The notes below the pieces were generated by a model. The model was not told the origin of the DNA. It saw nothing but the letters and a program-made list of their open reading frames with translations, and made no database searches. The translations under genes and the position numbers were made by a program. A DNA stretch of 64,000 bases from an uncultured Caproiciproducens sp. (GTDB taxonomy: Bacteria > Bacillota > Clostridia > Oscillospirales > Acutalibacteraceae). The stretch lies in the NCBI RefSeq assembly GCF_963664915.1, contig NZ_OY761810.1, forward strand, positions 696,661 through 760,660, given 5' to 3'. Positions 16,412 through 25,247 of the stretch are shown piece after piece (positions within the stretch are counted from its first letter, which is position 1; each line of letters starts with the position of its first letter).

Positions 16412-16885
16412 CTAATAGATCATTATTGCCGTTTTACCCGCAATCGCGTTGCCGTACTGCATCTTTACGTCTTTCACTTTGTCCGGATTCGTGATTATAC
16501 AGGGGGAGATCGTGTTCAGTCCTTTGCTCTTAATGAAATCAAGGTCCATCTTCATTAGTGTCTCCCCTGCCTTTACATGTTGTCCCGCCCTGACATGACA
16601 AGCGAATCCTTCGCCCTCCAGATTGACGGTATCCACACCCAGATGGATCAATACCTCCGCGCCGTCGTCGCTAAGAACACAAATTGCATGAAGGGAATGT
16701 GCGATGTTGACGATCACCCCAGAAACAGGCGAAACCACTTCGCTACTGCAGGGGATGATTGCAACTCCGTCTCCCAGAACTTTCCCAGCAAATACGTCGT
16801 CCGGTGTTTCGGTAATCGGAACGACTTTTCCATTGAGTGGGGCCATGATTTCAGTTTTTTTTGATTTTATACCGAATAATCTCAT
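16412..16885 (-). CDS. PTS glucose/GlcNAc-family IIA component
   Basis: A 157-residue EIIA of the Glc type (crr/PTS_EIIA_1), accepting phosphate from HPr and passing it to IIB. The fold motifs are clear: MAPLNGKVVPI, VFAGKVLGDGVAI, SPVSGVI and the phosphorylated His in VLIHLGVDTVNL. GGAGG 8 bases before the ATG at 16885 selects it over an in-frame ATG six codons earlier. It lies 52 bases after the IIBC gene and belongs to the same transcript. Confidence 0.93.
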   Translation of the reverse strand: MRLFGIKSKKTEIMAPLNGKVVPITETPDDVFAGKVLGDGVAIIPCSSEVVSPVSGVIVNIAHSLHAICVLSDDGAEVLIHLGVDTVNLEGEGFACHVRAGQHVKAGETLMKMDLDFIKSKGLNTISPCIITNPDKVKDVKMQYGNAIAGKTAIMIY

Positions 16886-16937
16886 AGGAACCTCCAAAAA
16901 CAAAGATGATAAATAATCAATTAAAAAAGTACAAGCA

Positions 16938-18398
16938 TCAGAGCAACTTCTTCATCGAATCGACTAGTAGTTCGGCCTTCGTTCCCACAATGACCTGCGT
17001 CACTTGGTTCCCGGCTTTCATAAGACCTGAAGCGCCCAAATTCTTGAAAGCATTCTCGTCCAGGTCCTTGTTGCTGTTGAGGACCAAACGGACGCGGGTG
17101 ATGCAGGAATTGATCTCCTTGATATTCTCTGGGCCTCCCAATAGTTCTATGTACTGTTGGGCAACCTCTTCGAAGCCGTTCTTGTCGGTCAGCTCCGAAA
17201 AGCTCACCGTTTCTTCGTCATCCTCGCGTCCTGGCGTCTTCAGGTTGAATTTTTTGATAACGAAGACGAACAGGAAAAAGTAAATCATCGCGAACACAAA
17301 ACCAATTGGAATAATGATCCATCCATTTGTCGCTCTGCCCCAATTGATGATGTAATCGAACAGGCCGGCAGAAAACGTGAAGCTGTCGCGGATGTTAAAC
17401 AGTTGGCAGATTGCAACGGAAAGACCGGTTAAGACGGCATGGATAGCAAATAGGCCTGGCGCAAGAAACATGAACATGAATTCGATCGGCTCAGTTACGC
17501 CAGTCAGGAATGCAGTTAGTGCCACAGAGAACAAAGCACCACCAACAGTTGCTTTGTTTTCCTTTTTCGCGCAGACATACATAGCAAGCGCTGCGGCGGG
17601 AAGAGCGAACATCATGATTGGGAAAAAGCCGGCCGTGAACATACCTCCGTTGGGGTCTCCTGCAAAAAAGCGCCATATATCTCCTGTTACGACGGTACCC
17701 GTTGCTGGATCAGTATACGTCCCAAAGTTGAACTGAACCACCGTATTAATAATATGGTGCAATCCAAATGGAAGGAGCAAACGATTTAAGAATCCAAAAA
17801 GGAATGCACCAATACCGTGGCTGGTCGTCATCCAGTTAGCGGCAGTATTAAGGCCTTCCTGCATATACGGCCAAATCAAGCCAAGAGGGGCTCCAATCAG
17901 TAAGGCACAACCACCCGTTACAATTGGAACGAAGCGACGGCCACCGAAGAACTGGAGCCAGTCTGGAAGCTTTGTGCTTCTAAACTTATTATAGCAAAGG
18001 CCTGCAATGACACCGGCGATGATTCCGCCAAAATGCGCCATATTGATATCGGTCAGTCCATTAGGCCAACCAGTCTTCGGCATGAAGAGGGTTCCAACCT
18101 GCAATGCGTGATTAATCGCCTGCGCGGATTCGTTCAGAACAAAGTAAGAAACTGCGCCAGCAAGACCTGCCGCGCCGTTGCTGTCATCTGCAAATCCGAC
18201 CGCGATGCCAATGGCGAACAGAAGAGGAAGGTTGTTGAATAGGGCACCGCCAGAATTCATAATCCACGGAATGTTCAGCAGGTCGCTCTGGCCGAGTCGA
18301 AGCAGGATGCCCGCGATGGGCAGGGTCGCAATCGGAAGCATCAGCGCTTTTCCAAGCTTCTGCAGGGCTGGCAAGATTCTGGATTGTCTTTTTTTCAT
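16938..18398 (-). CDS. PTS N-acetylglucosamine-type IIBC permease
   Basis: A 486-residue fused membrane transporter. EIIC spans about residues 10-380 with around ten membrane segments (LMLPIATLPIAGILLRLG, LPFGLHHIINT, LTGVTEPIEFMFMFLAP). EIIB follows at the C-terminus with the phospho-Cys in EINSCITRVRLVL. The arrangement matches NagE/GlcNAc permeases and it lacks a fused IIA, which is the next gene. A GGGGGAT ribosome binding site 8 bases before the ATG at 18398 decides the start over a TTG five codons upstream. The neighbouring nagA supports GlcNAc or a derivative as substrate. Confidence 0.93.
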   Translation of the reverse strand: MKKRQSRILPALQKLGKALMLPIATLPIAGILLRLGQSDLLNIPWIMNSGGALFNNLPLLFAIGIAVGFADDSNGAAGLAGAVSYFVLNESAQAINHALQVGTLFMPKTGWPNGLTDINMAHFGGIIAGVIAGLCYNKFRSTKLPDWLQFFGGRRFVPIVTGGCALLIGAPLGLIWPYMQEGLNTAANWMTTSHGIGAFLFGFLNRLLLPFGLHHIINTVVQFNFGTYTDPATGTVVTGDIWRFFAGDPNGGMFTAGFFPIMMFALPAAALAMYVCAKKENKATVGGALFSVALTAFLTGVTEPIEFMFMFLAPGLFAIHAVLTGLSVAICQLFNIRDSFTFSAGLFDYIINWGRATNGWIIIPIGFVFAMIYFFLFVFVIKKFNLKTPGREDDEETVSFSELTDKNGFEEVAQQYIELLGGPENIKEINSCITRVRLVLNSNKDLDENAFKNLGASGLMKAGNQVTQVIVGTKAELLVDSMKKLL

Positions 18399-18527
18399 TT
18401 TTTTATCCCCCAAAAATTAATTATAGGAATTGGGTTTCCCCAAAACGCAACGGAATCAGCTTGCGGATATCTTCCCCAAGGAATATGGCGGAATTTGGAT
18501 ATCAATATATTATCATTGGGAAATTGA

Positions 18528-19795
18528 TTATAAAATCGGCTCAGGTATGACTACCGGCCCATCGGGAATTACATTAACACGTGCGTCCTGCTCCTTTATA
18601 GCATACGCCTTTTTCAAGGCCTCTTCTGGGCTTGAGGCATAATCAAAGAAAAAATCTTTCGCCTTAGTAGCATTTACGCCGTCACTGACTAAAATGACTC
18701 TGTGCTGCCGCAGAATCCGGGCCAGCACCTGAACCTGCCACTTGTCCACCTCACTTGCCCCGTTACGGGTACCTTCGTATAGCTCCTCAACATTAGAATA
18801 GCTACGTATCAATTTATAATATTCTTTATGACCTACTCCATCTGCACACCGGGCCACCATAATAATTACTCCGTCTGACGTGGCCGCTTTACAAGCGGTA
18901 TCAATTCCTTTCACTAATTGGTACATGTTACGGTCAAGAGAATATCCATCATTGGAAGTAACAACAATCGGAGCGGGATGGCATGGAACAGACATCGCTT
19001 TTTTCACATATTCGCATCCCCTCAAATGTGCAAGCTCCGGGTGACCTGCGAAGGCAGCGATAATATGTTTTTCGCTATCAAGTGCCACATTAAGAATGAA
19101 TTTAAGCGAAGAAAGTCTCATTGCTTCTAGCATTTCTTGATGTATCGGGTTGTGATGCAAACTGGAAGTAGTGGCGGACGGATTGGCGATGTTTTTCGGA
19201 CAGTGATTGCTCATAATAGTTTCAGCTCCTGCAACCCCTGGCAAAATGCTCTTACGTCCACCGCTAAATCCGGCAAAAAAATGTGGCTCAATAAAGCCTT
19301 CAGAGATGACCAGATCACTTTCAACAAGACGCTTATTTATGTATAGAGGCGTACCAGTACTAAGTTTTCCAACATAACACAGCATACTTTCATCTGACGC
19401 ATCATGATTGACAACACGAAATTTATCACAGATATTGGAGCCCAGTTTTTCGATCTTTTCATCCTGCGTCATTTTTCGATGAAGACCATTGGCAATCAAA
19501 ATGGTAATATCATAATATGTTTCATTATAAAAAAATTTCTTATTAGAATTGGCAATGTGATTTTGCTAGGTGTGGGCCGCGTGTTGTCATTAGTTATAAT
19601 CACAATCTTTTTAACATTTTCGCTCAACTCACGCAGTGTAAGACTGGAAATTGGATTTTCCAAGGCTCTTTGAATGATAGATTCTTCACTTTCAAGCGCA
19701 CACATATTAGGAAGAAGCACATCTCCAAGATTTTCATCAGCAATTGAAACCGCTAGTCTATTTTCGCCATAAGCAAGGTTGATTTCTTCACTCAT
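18528..19795 (-). pseudogene. LarA-like nickel-dependent racemase, split by a frameshift
   Basis: LarA/DUF2088 family (lactate or other 2-hydroxyacid racemase using a pincer-nickel cofactor). The N-terminal part (19795 to about 19535) reads to TNDNTRPTPSKITLPIL; the frame then shifts within a run of seven A (19529-19535, seven T on the coding strand) and resumes as DITILIANGLHRKMTQDE, continuing intact to the end with HFFAGFSGGRKSILPG. One added base in the run restores a normal-length protein of about 423 residues. The start overlaps the stop of the upstream regulator (ATGAGTGA). It may be a real mutation, phase variation or a sequencing error. Confidence 0.82.
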
Positions 19796-20519
19796 TGGTA
19801 TTACCATCTTCCTGTTCTCTTAACATATCTAATAATGCTTGCTTTGCCTTTGTAATATGGTTGCGCATCAACGATTCAGCACTATCACAGTTTTGATCTT
19901 CGATCGCATTCACAATTTCCTTATGAAAGCGAAGAGAATTTTGCATAACTGCCAAATGTCGATTGGTCGCTTTTAGATAAAACTTGAGAATGTCTTTTAT
20001 CATCATGTATGCGCTCATAAGTACTTCATTATCTGCGGCTTCTCCAATTATCAGGTGGAATTTCCAGTCAAGTTCCGTAAACCCCTGGTTGTCTTGCGCT
20101 TTTATGGCTTTTTCCTGCTGTACAAGTATTTGCCGTAATTGAACAATATGTTCCGTCTTCCGATTTTTGGCAGCCATAGAGGCTGTCCCAGCTTCTACAT
20201 AAATGCGAGCATCATATAATTGCTCCAGAGAAAGTTCGCTAAGTACCATCATAGAAAACAAAGGTTTCATATAATTCTTAAGGTTAAATGAATTAACAAA
20301 AGAACCGTCACCTTGGTATATAGACACAATACCCATTGTACTGAGACGCTTTAAACTCTCGCGGAGGGTTACCCTGCTGACCCCAAACATTTTAACCAGC
20401 TCATTTTCTGGGGGGAGCCTTTCTCCAGGTTTTAAAGTTTTACTGACAATGAGATTAATAATTTCTTCTGTTACAGCGTCACACTTATTTTTATTTTTTA
20501 TCTTTCCTATCTGATCCAT
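19788..20519 (-). CDS. GntR-family (FadR/FCD) transcriptional regulator
   Basis: A 243-residue repressor with an N-terminal winged helix (ERLPPENELVKMFGVSRVT, then LRESLKRLSTMGIV) and an all-helical FCD ligand-binding domain containing the metal-ligand-like pattern DWKFHLIIGEAA and RFHKEIVNAI. It is the first gene of the LarA-PTS-NagA-glycerate kinase operon and most likely responds to a hydroxyacid or sugar-acid intermediate. AAAGGA 5 bases before the ATG at 20519 selects this start. Its last codons overlap the next gene, indicating translational coupling. Confidence 0.88.
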   Translation of the reverse strand: MDQIGKIKNKNKCDAVTEEIINLIVSKTLKPGERLPPENELVKMFGVSRVTLRESLKRLSTMGIVSIYQGDGSFVNSFNLKNYMKPLFSMMVLSELSLEQLYDARIYVEAGTASMAAKNRKTEHIVQLRQILVQQEKAIKAQDNQGFTELDWKFHLIIGEAADNEVLMSAYMMIKDILKFYLKATNRHLAVMQNSLRFHKEIVNAIEDQNCDSAESLMRNHITKAKQALLDMLREQEDGNTNE

Positions 20520-20560
20520 AAACATCCTTTCAAACACAGCAAACATAATATGATATTATT

Positions 20561-20589
20561 ATAATACATGCTGAATGAAAAATATGCAA
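20561..20589 (-). promoter_or_regulatory. Promoter of the GntR-PTS operon
   Basis: On the minus strand TTGCAT (20584-20589), 17 bases, TATTAT (20561-20566), about 40 bases before the regulator start. Upstream DNA is very AT-rich with imperfect repeats of aaatttat, where an operator could lie. Confidence 0.5.
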
Positions 20590-20924
20590 TAGATAAATTT
20601 AAATAATTTGATAAATTTAAGTTAATATTGTTAAAAAGAGTAGCATAGGGGGCTGTCTCTTTGAGCGTACAATTTTTAAATGCTTAACAATAATTATGTC
20701 CATACATCAAAATAAAATATTGGAAAGCGATGCCCTTAAAGTGGTAAGCGGGACGCTTGATGCAGATCTTGCTCAAGTGAAAACATGGAAAAAGGACAGC
20801 TTTACCACGGAATACCCATATTAAAAAGAAATTCGAATAATGGAAATTTCAAAAATAAAAAGCCTATGTTAGGCAAGTTCGGTGTTTAAATGAAGTCATA
20901 CTAGAGTGATGAGGAGAATTATCA
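20590..20924. other. Intergenic region with a 42-codon relic
   Basis: Between the divergent transcripts there is one short open stretch at 20696-20824 (plus strand) reading DALKVVSGTLDADLAQVK. It has no ribosome binding site and looks like the tail of a lost gene; I do not recognise the family. The rest is AT-rich with no further signal. Confidence 0.35.
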
Positions 20925-21392
20925 ATGAGCAAGATTCTTGTAGCGTATTCTACGCATTCCGAGAACACGAAGGTTATTGCCGAAACCATTCAGAAAATTG
21001 CAGGCGACCTTTTTAAAATCAGAATGGTGGAGACCTATCCGGCTGAATATAATGCAGTGGTCGATGTGGCAAAAAAAAACAAAATGCACACGACAGGCCT
21101 GAACTGGCAACTAAGGTTGATGATATGGGTTCCGACGATGTGGTTTTCGTGAGCTATCCGAACTGGTGGGACATGATCCCGGTGGGGGTCTTTACGTATG
21201 ATCTTTTCTGCAAAATAATCGTCCCCTTCTGCAACCCATGGGGAAGCGCTTTAAGCTGAAGCGTGAGGAATATCAAGAGAAATATGTTCCCATACCGCCG
21301 TTTTGAATGGCCTGGCAGTCAGTGGCAGCAGCGTTCGCAGCGCTCAAAGCGATGTATCTGCATAGCTACGCAAATTGGAAATTTTAAAATAG
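20925..21392 (+). pseudogene. Flavodoxin pseudogene (frameshifts and stop)
   Basis: Starts well (AGGAGA, MSKILVAYSTHSENTKVIAE, the FMN phosphate loop being STHSENT). A frameshift near 21085 moves the reading to RPELATKVDDMGSDDVVF and VSYPNWWDMIP, a TGA interrupts at 21257-21259, and a further shift near 21300 gives the ending LNGLAVSGSSVRSAQSDVSA. The three pieces together cover a flavodoxin of about 155 residues, so this is a recently inactivated flavodoxin-like FMN protein. Confidence 0.82.
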
Positions 21393-21410
21393 AAGGTTTA
21401 CAGCTTCTTG

Positions 21411-21724
21411 GTTGGTTTATCAAAGATCAAGAAGTCTTATTGCATGGTGTATTTGCCTTCCGAATGATTTTTGGATTGTTTCTGTTTTATGGCTTTTTTA
21501 TAACACTTATTACCTTGTTTCAAGCAATCGGGAAAGTAAAAAACGCAGTACTTTTAATGTTCGGCAGAATGCTGGTGGTTTTTCTTCCTGTACTGTTAAT
21601 AACCTCAAATACCATGAAAATCAACGGCATATGGGCAGCTTTTCCGATTACAGATGCTATCATTTTGCTTATTGGAACGATTGTGTTTTACAGGTTTAAG
21701 CATAAATACCTGTTGAACAACTAA
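21411..21724 (+). pseudogene. MATE-family efflux protein, C-terminal fragment
   Basis: About 105 residues with three hydrophobic segments: WFIKDQEVLLHGVFAFRM, GFFITLITLFQAIGKVK, and INGIWAAFPITDAIILL. These are the last helices of a multidrug/oligosaccharide MATE exporter, where GVWxAFPIaD is a recurring motif. The first 300 or so residues are missing; upstream lies the flavodoxin relic. Confidence 0.72.
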
Positions 21725-21904
21725 TCCTATTTCACTCATTGTAGGAATTCCATTGCGGTCTGACAGAATACTTCAAGATAAATGGGAAGCTAACGCATGT
21801 CACCAACTCCAATGCGCCAGAGCATAAACAGATGGTACATGCCGATTTCCACAATAAATTACACTTGTGATTTTCAGTCAAGCTCACTCTCGAATAAAAA
21901 TGCA

Positions 21905-21975
21905 GGGTGCAGAAAAGCTTGAGCCGTATGACGGGAAACTGCCAAATACGGTTCTTAGGGGAGGGAGTTTCAGTA
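21905..21975 (+). mobile_element. Group II intron relic
   Basis: The stretch gagccgtatgacgggaaact followed by gccaaatacggttcttaggggag has the form gagccg-tatg-N-gaaa-N-tacggttct-gaggggg, a conserved segment found in bacterial group II introns near the intron-encoded ORF. No maturase, domain V or boundaries were found. Surrounding DNA (21725-22040) has no gene. Confidence 0.45.
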
Positions 21976-22046
21976 ATGGAATTCCGACGATTTGATAGCA
22001 GCGTACTCGCAGGAACAAAAAACACCATCTATGGTAATGATATGAA

Positions 22047-22080
22047 AAAGCACGGCAGCCGTGAGTGAGCTGCCATGCTT
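22047..22080. terminator. Hairpin after the acetyltransferase gene
   Basis: Arms aaagcacggcagc and gctgccatgcttt (one mismatch) with an 8-base loop. It lies about 45 bases past the stop of the minus-strand yoaP-like gene. Confidence 0.5.
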
Positions 22081-22123
22081 TAAATCGTCTTAGTCCAATA
22101 AGCAAAAAAATTAAAATGTATTT

Positions 22124-22873
22124 TCATTTTTTGAGTATTCTCTTTAAGTAGGCAACATCCAACAAATTCACCGTCTCAAAATTTCCTTTATAAAACACTC
22201 CCCAGTTGTTGAAAACACATGGCAATTCCTTTGCTTTTTGTAGCGTATCTACTTGAATTAATGACACGGGAACGTCATATGTTTCACAATACTGTTTTAT
22301 CATCTCAATGCTTTGGCAGACAAAAGGACATTGCATATCGTAATAAATTGTTAGCTCTTTGCTTTCGATTTCTTGGGCTTTAACATTTTGTGCGAACTTT
22401 GGCGTTGTTCCGTCAAAAGAAAGTGCAAGTAATTCATATCCATTATCGGTAGTATCCACAACCTGAAAACCAAAGCTCTTCGCAAACGACTGGTCTGAAA
22501 AAAAGGATTTTTGCTTTTTGGCTCCGAGCATACAAATTCCGGATTTACCCTTTTCTTTGGCATCAGTCAAACAATATTCCATCAGTGATTTGCCATACCC
22601 TTTTCCTTTGTAACTACCCAAAACCCATAAGCAGTACACATAAAAATAATTGTCACCAGTTATGGGGACCCAAGCCGTTTCAAGGGGAGCATATTCAATA
22701 AACACTGTAGCCTTTTCATTTAATTTCCGAAAGACATGACCTTCATCTAGTCGGTCAGAAAGCCATTTCCGTTTCGCTTCAATACCCGGATGAGACTTTT
22801 TATTGCGGATAATGCAACATAAATGCTCATCCGCAAGGTTTTCTGTTGTTAAGTTTACAAAATCAGTATTCAT
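22124..22873 (-). CDS. yoaP: GNAT acetyltransferase with C-terminal YoaP domain
   Basis: A 249-residue protein. The N-terminal GNAT domain (to about residue 155) has the acetyl-CoA loop in YKGKGYGKSLMEY (88-100). The C-terminal part (about 165-249) has a thioredoxin-like arrangement with Cys-Pro-Phe-Val-Cys (MQCPFVCQSIEMIKQYC) and resembles the YoaP domain of B. subtilis YoaP. Acyl acceptor unknown; the Cys pair suggests redox or metal sensitivity. Monocistronic, flanked by relics. No unusual start signal; ATG at 22873 is the only good candidate. Confidence 0.8.
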   Translation of the reverse strand: MNTDFVNLTTENLADEHLCCIIRNKKSHPGIEAKRKWLSDRLDEGHVFRKLNEKATVFIEYAPLETAWVPITGDNYFYVYCLWVLGSYKGKGYGKSLMEYCLTDAKEKGKSGICMLGAKKQKSFFSDQSFAKSFGFQVVDTTDNGYELLALSFDGTTPKFAQNVKAQEIESKELTIYYDMQCPFVCQSIEMIKQYCETYDVPVSLIQVDTLQKAKELPCVFNNWGVFYKGNFETVNLLDVAYLKRILKK

Positions 22874-22979
22874 GTGAATCCTCGCTCCCTATTTAAAATA
22901 ACAGTATGCTACGCCTTATCCGACAAAGGTGACGTTGTTTTAATTTATTTTACCATAAAAAACACTTGAAAGGAAGGAG

Positions 22980-23111
22980 TCATCTATTTTCAATGGCCAT
23001 TATGTATCTTGGCACAACACCGGTCTGTTCAGCAAGTACATTTTGTGTTATGCCTGCGGAAATCCGGGCGTCTTTTATGGTCTGGCCAAATGAGTTTAGC
23101 ACTTCCTCCAT
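22980..23111 (-). pseudogene. Truncated XRE-type HTH regulator
   Basis: 43 codons after a clear GGGAGGTG site: MEEVLNSFGQTIKDARIS, AGITQNVLAEQTGV and YIMAIENR, then a stop. This is the five-helix Cro/CI DNA-binding fold broken inside the last helix. The usual dimerisation or effector part is missing. It could be a very small regulator but is more likely a truncated gene. Confidence 0.6.
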
Positions 23112-23208
23112 TGTCAGTTCACCTCCCATTCCTTTTTACAGTATGGACATAGGGTTGAGAATGAGCCAGTAATGGCTGTTACCACGAACAATTCAGCGAA
23201 ATGGAATG

Positions 23209-23237
23209 TTGATTTTATTCGTTTATACGTATATAAT
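23209..23237 (+). promoter_or_regulatory. Promoter of the two-component/ABC operon
   Basis: TTGATT at 23209-23214, 17 bases, TATAAT at 23232-23237, about 30 bases before the small HTH gene. Confidence 0.65.
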
Positions 23238-23267
23238 AGAATCAACATACGTTGCGGAGGAATACAA

Positions 23268-23438
23268 ATGCTTAATTATATATCCGTAGAGCAGGCTTCT
23301 GAAAAATGGGGAATCTCCAAAAGAAGAATTCAGAAGCTATGTGAGGAAAACCGAATTGATGGTGTTATCCGATTTGGCCGCTCATGGGCAATCCCAAAAG
23401 ATGCGGAAAAACCAGCAGATGCAAGAAAAAAAGGATGA
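23268..23438 (+). CDS. Small helix-turn-helix DNA-binding protein
   Basis: 56 residues: MLNYISVEQASEKWGISK, RRIQKLCEENRIDGV, IRFGRSWAIPKDA. This is the excisionase/MerR-like winged HTH in which the strand pair ends in W-x-I-P. GCGGAGGA 8 bases upstream fixes the start; the frame is open further upstream but without signals. It is the first gene of the operon with the response regulator 15 bases downstream, and may act as a local regulator. Confidence 0.75.
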   Translation: MLNYISVEQASEKWGISKRRIQKLCEENRIDGVIRFGRSWAIPKDAEKPADARKKG

Positions 23439-23453
23439 ATATGGGAGTAGAAA

Positions 23454-24164
23454 ATGAAAAATAGAGTTTTGATCATAGACGATGACAAAGAGCTTTGCGC
23501 TCTTATGAAAAAATGTGTAGAGCAAGAGAATTTATCTGCTATTATTGCACATGGCGGTGTGGAGGGGCTGCGTCTAGCTGACGAAAACAAAAATAGCAAC
23601 TCTCTTTCTCTTGTAATTTTGGACGTAATGATGCCGGATATAGACGGTTTTCAAGTTCTGAAGAAAATTAGGGAAACAAGTAATTTTCCGGTGCTTATGC
23701 TCACCGCTAAAAGTGACGAGGAAGATAAAGTTTCCGGGCTTCGGCTTGGTGCAGATGATTATCTGACAAAGCCATTCAGTATTAACGAACTGATGGCCCG
23801 TGTCAATTCCCTTATCCGACGCTATACCACCTTGAACCCTACGACAGAAATAGATTCGGATTGTATCGAGCTAAGAGGAATGGTGATTGATAAAACAAAC
23901 CGCATTGTAATTATAAATGATCATGTGGTAGAGCTTACAGGAAAGGAATTTGACCTGCTTGTCTTTCTGGCAACAAATAAAGGGCGTATATTTACTAAAA
24001 AACAGATTTATACGCAAGTGTGGGAAGAAGAATATGTTTTTGACGATAATAACATTATGTCTTTCATCAGCAAATTGCGAAAAAAGATTGAACCAGACCC
24101 CGACTGTCCATTTTATATTTTAACGATCCGAGGTGTAGGCTATCGCTTTAATAAGGAGGCGTGA
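23454..24164 (+). CDS. OmpR-family response regulator
   Basis: 236 residues: receiver domain (1-120) with acidic pocket DDD at 9-11, phosphoacceptor Asp57 (VILDVMMPDIDG), Thr/Lys in LTAKSDEEDK, and a C-terminal winged helix (about 140-234; LTGKEFDLLVFLATNKG, FISKLRKKIEPD, IRGVGYRF). It pairs with the downstream kinase, 7 bases away, and most likely activates the ABC exporter genes behind it in response to a cell-envelope antibiotic. Confidence 0.94.
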   Translation: MKNRVLIIDDDKELCALMKKCVEQENLSAIIAHGGVEGLRLADENKNSNSLSLVILDVMMPDIDGFQVLKKIRETSNFPVLMLTAKSDEEDKVSGLRLGADDYLTKPFSINELMARVNSLIRRYTTLNPTTEIDSDCIELRGMVIDKTNRIVIINDHVVELTGKEFDLLVFLATNKGRIFTKKQIYTQVWEEEYVFDDNNIMSFISKLRKKIEPDPDCPFYILTIRGVGYRFNKEA

Positions 24165-24171
24165 CATAAAT

Positions 24172-25089
24172 ATGAATGTTTATCTACTTTTTGCGTTGGT
24201 TCTTACCCTACTTATTATAGCGTACCTTGTTTCTGTTTTGCGGCATGTTCGAACGCAGCTTGCACTTATAAAAGACGCTTTAGAAGATATAAAAAACGGA
24301 AATCTTAATCGAAGGGTTTTAGCAGGCGGAAGCGATATGACAAGGCAAATTTGTTATGGTATTAACGAAATTGCTATCAACAGCCAATCACGATTTATTC
24401 AGCAAAAACAATCAGAGCAGGCATATAAACGGCTCATGACAAGTCTTTCCCATGATGTAAAGACACCTTTGGCCTCACTTGTCGGCTATCTGGAAGCAAT
24501 CGAAAACGGGTTGGTAACCGGGCAGGAAAAAGACGAATATATTCATGTTGCCTCTGATAAAGCACACCGCCTGAAAGATTTCGTCACGGCCTTGTTTGAA
24601 TGGGTCAAGCTGGATGCAAAGGAACAGATTTTTCACTTTGAGCTTTTCGACATCAACGAATTGTCCCGAAACATGATTGCAGATTGGATTCCCATTTTGG
24701 AAAGTGCTGGTTTGAATTATGACATTGAGATACCCGAAACAGAGTATTCTATCCGGGTTGACCCAAACGCATATACTCGTATTTTCAATAACCTGTTGCA
24801 AAATATTATGGCTCACAGCGAGGCAGATCATGTGACGCTGCGCATTGCCGAGGATACACAGCAGGTAAAAATCATGGTAACAGATAACGGTAAAGGAATT
24901 TCTCCCGACGATCTTCCCCATATCTTTGAGCGATTGTATCAGTGCGATCACTCCCGGTTTGCCAGAGGAAACGGACTTGGGCTTTCTATTGCCAAAGAGC
25001 TTGTCAGCGCCCACAAGGGAAAGATTACAGCGGCCAGCACTCCCGGAACTGGAACTACATTCACGATTTTATTGCCGAAAGCCCTGTGA
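24172..25089 (+). CDS. Sensor histidine kinase, single membrane helix
   Basis: 305 residues. One membrane segment only (about 3-23), a HAMP-like linker, then HisKA with phospho-His94 (SLSHDVKTPLASL) and HATPase_c with N box FNNLLQNIMAHS, G1 DNGKGI, F box HIFERLYQ and G2 GNGLGLSIAKEL. There is no extracellular sensor, so the signal must enter through the membrane or through the partner transporter, as in several bacitracin- and lantibiotic-responsive systems. The stop lies inside the stem of a terminator. Confidence 0.93.
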   Translation: MNVYLLFALVLTLLIIAYLVSVLRHVRTQLALIKDALEDIKNGNLNRRVLAGGSDMTRQICYGINEIAINSQSRFIQQKQSEQAYKRLMTSLSHDVKTPLASLVGYLEAIENGLVTGQEKDEYIHVASDKAHRLKDFVTALFEWVKLDAKEQIFHFELFDINELSRNMIADWIPILESAGLNYDIEIPETEYSIRVDPNAYTRIFNNLLQNIMAHSEADHVTLRIAEDTQQVKIMVTDNGKGISPDDLPHIFERLYQCDHSRFARGNGLGLSIAKELVSAHKGKITAASTPGTGTTFTILLPKAL

Positions 25090-25106
25090 CAGCACAGGGC
25101 TTTTTT
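25081..25106 (+). terminator. Terminator between kinase and ABC genes
   Basis: gccctgtg-acag-cacagggc followed by six T. It overlaps the kinase stop codon. The ABC genes must therefore be read through at reduced level or have their own promoter in the 140 bases downstream; a TATACT at 25164-25169 is a candidate -10 without a good -35. Confidence 0.85.
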
Positions 25107-25247
25107 GCTGCTGAAACAAGATAAAAGCAAGATTACGGCAAGGTTTTGGCAAGGTTCATGTATTATACTTTTAATTGTGATTGTTTTTGCCATGATATTG
25201 GTTATCACATTGCGAAAGCACATTTACTGAAAGTGAGGAAATTTTAT

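Noticed and set aside
18414-18527. Attenuator or riboswitch between larA and the PTS permease
   Set aside because: I found no conserved structure; the gap is short and contains only weak repeats.
22966-23172. 68-codon plus-strand ORF before the small HTH gene
   Set aside because: It is the antisense of the truncated XRE regulator, whose minus-strand reading has a good start and a recognisable fold.
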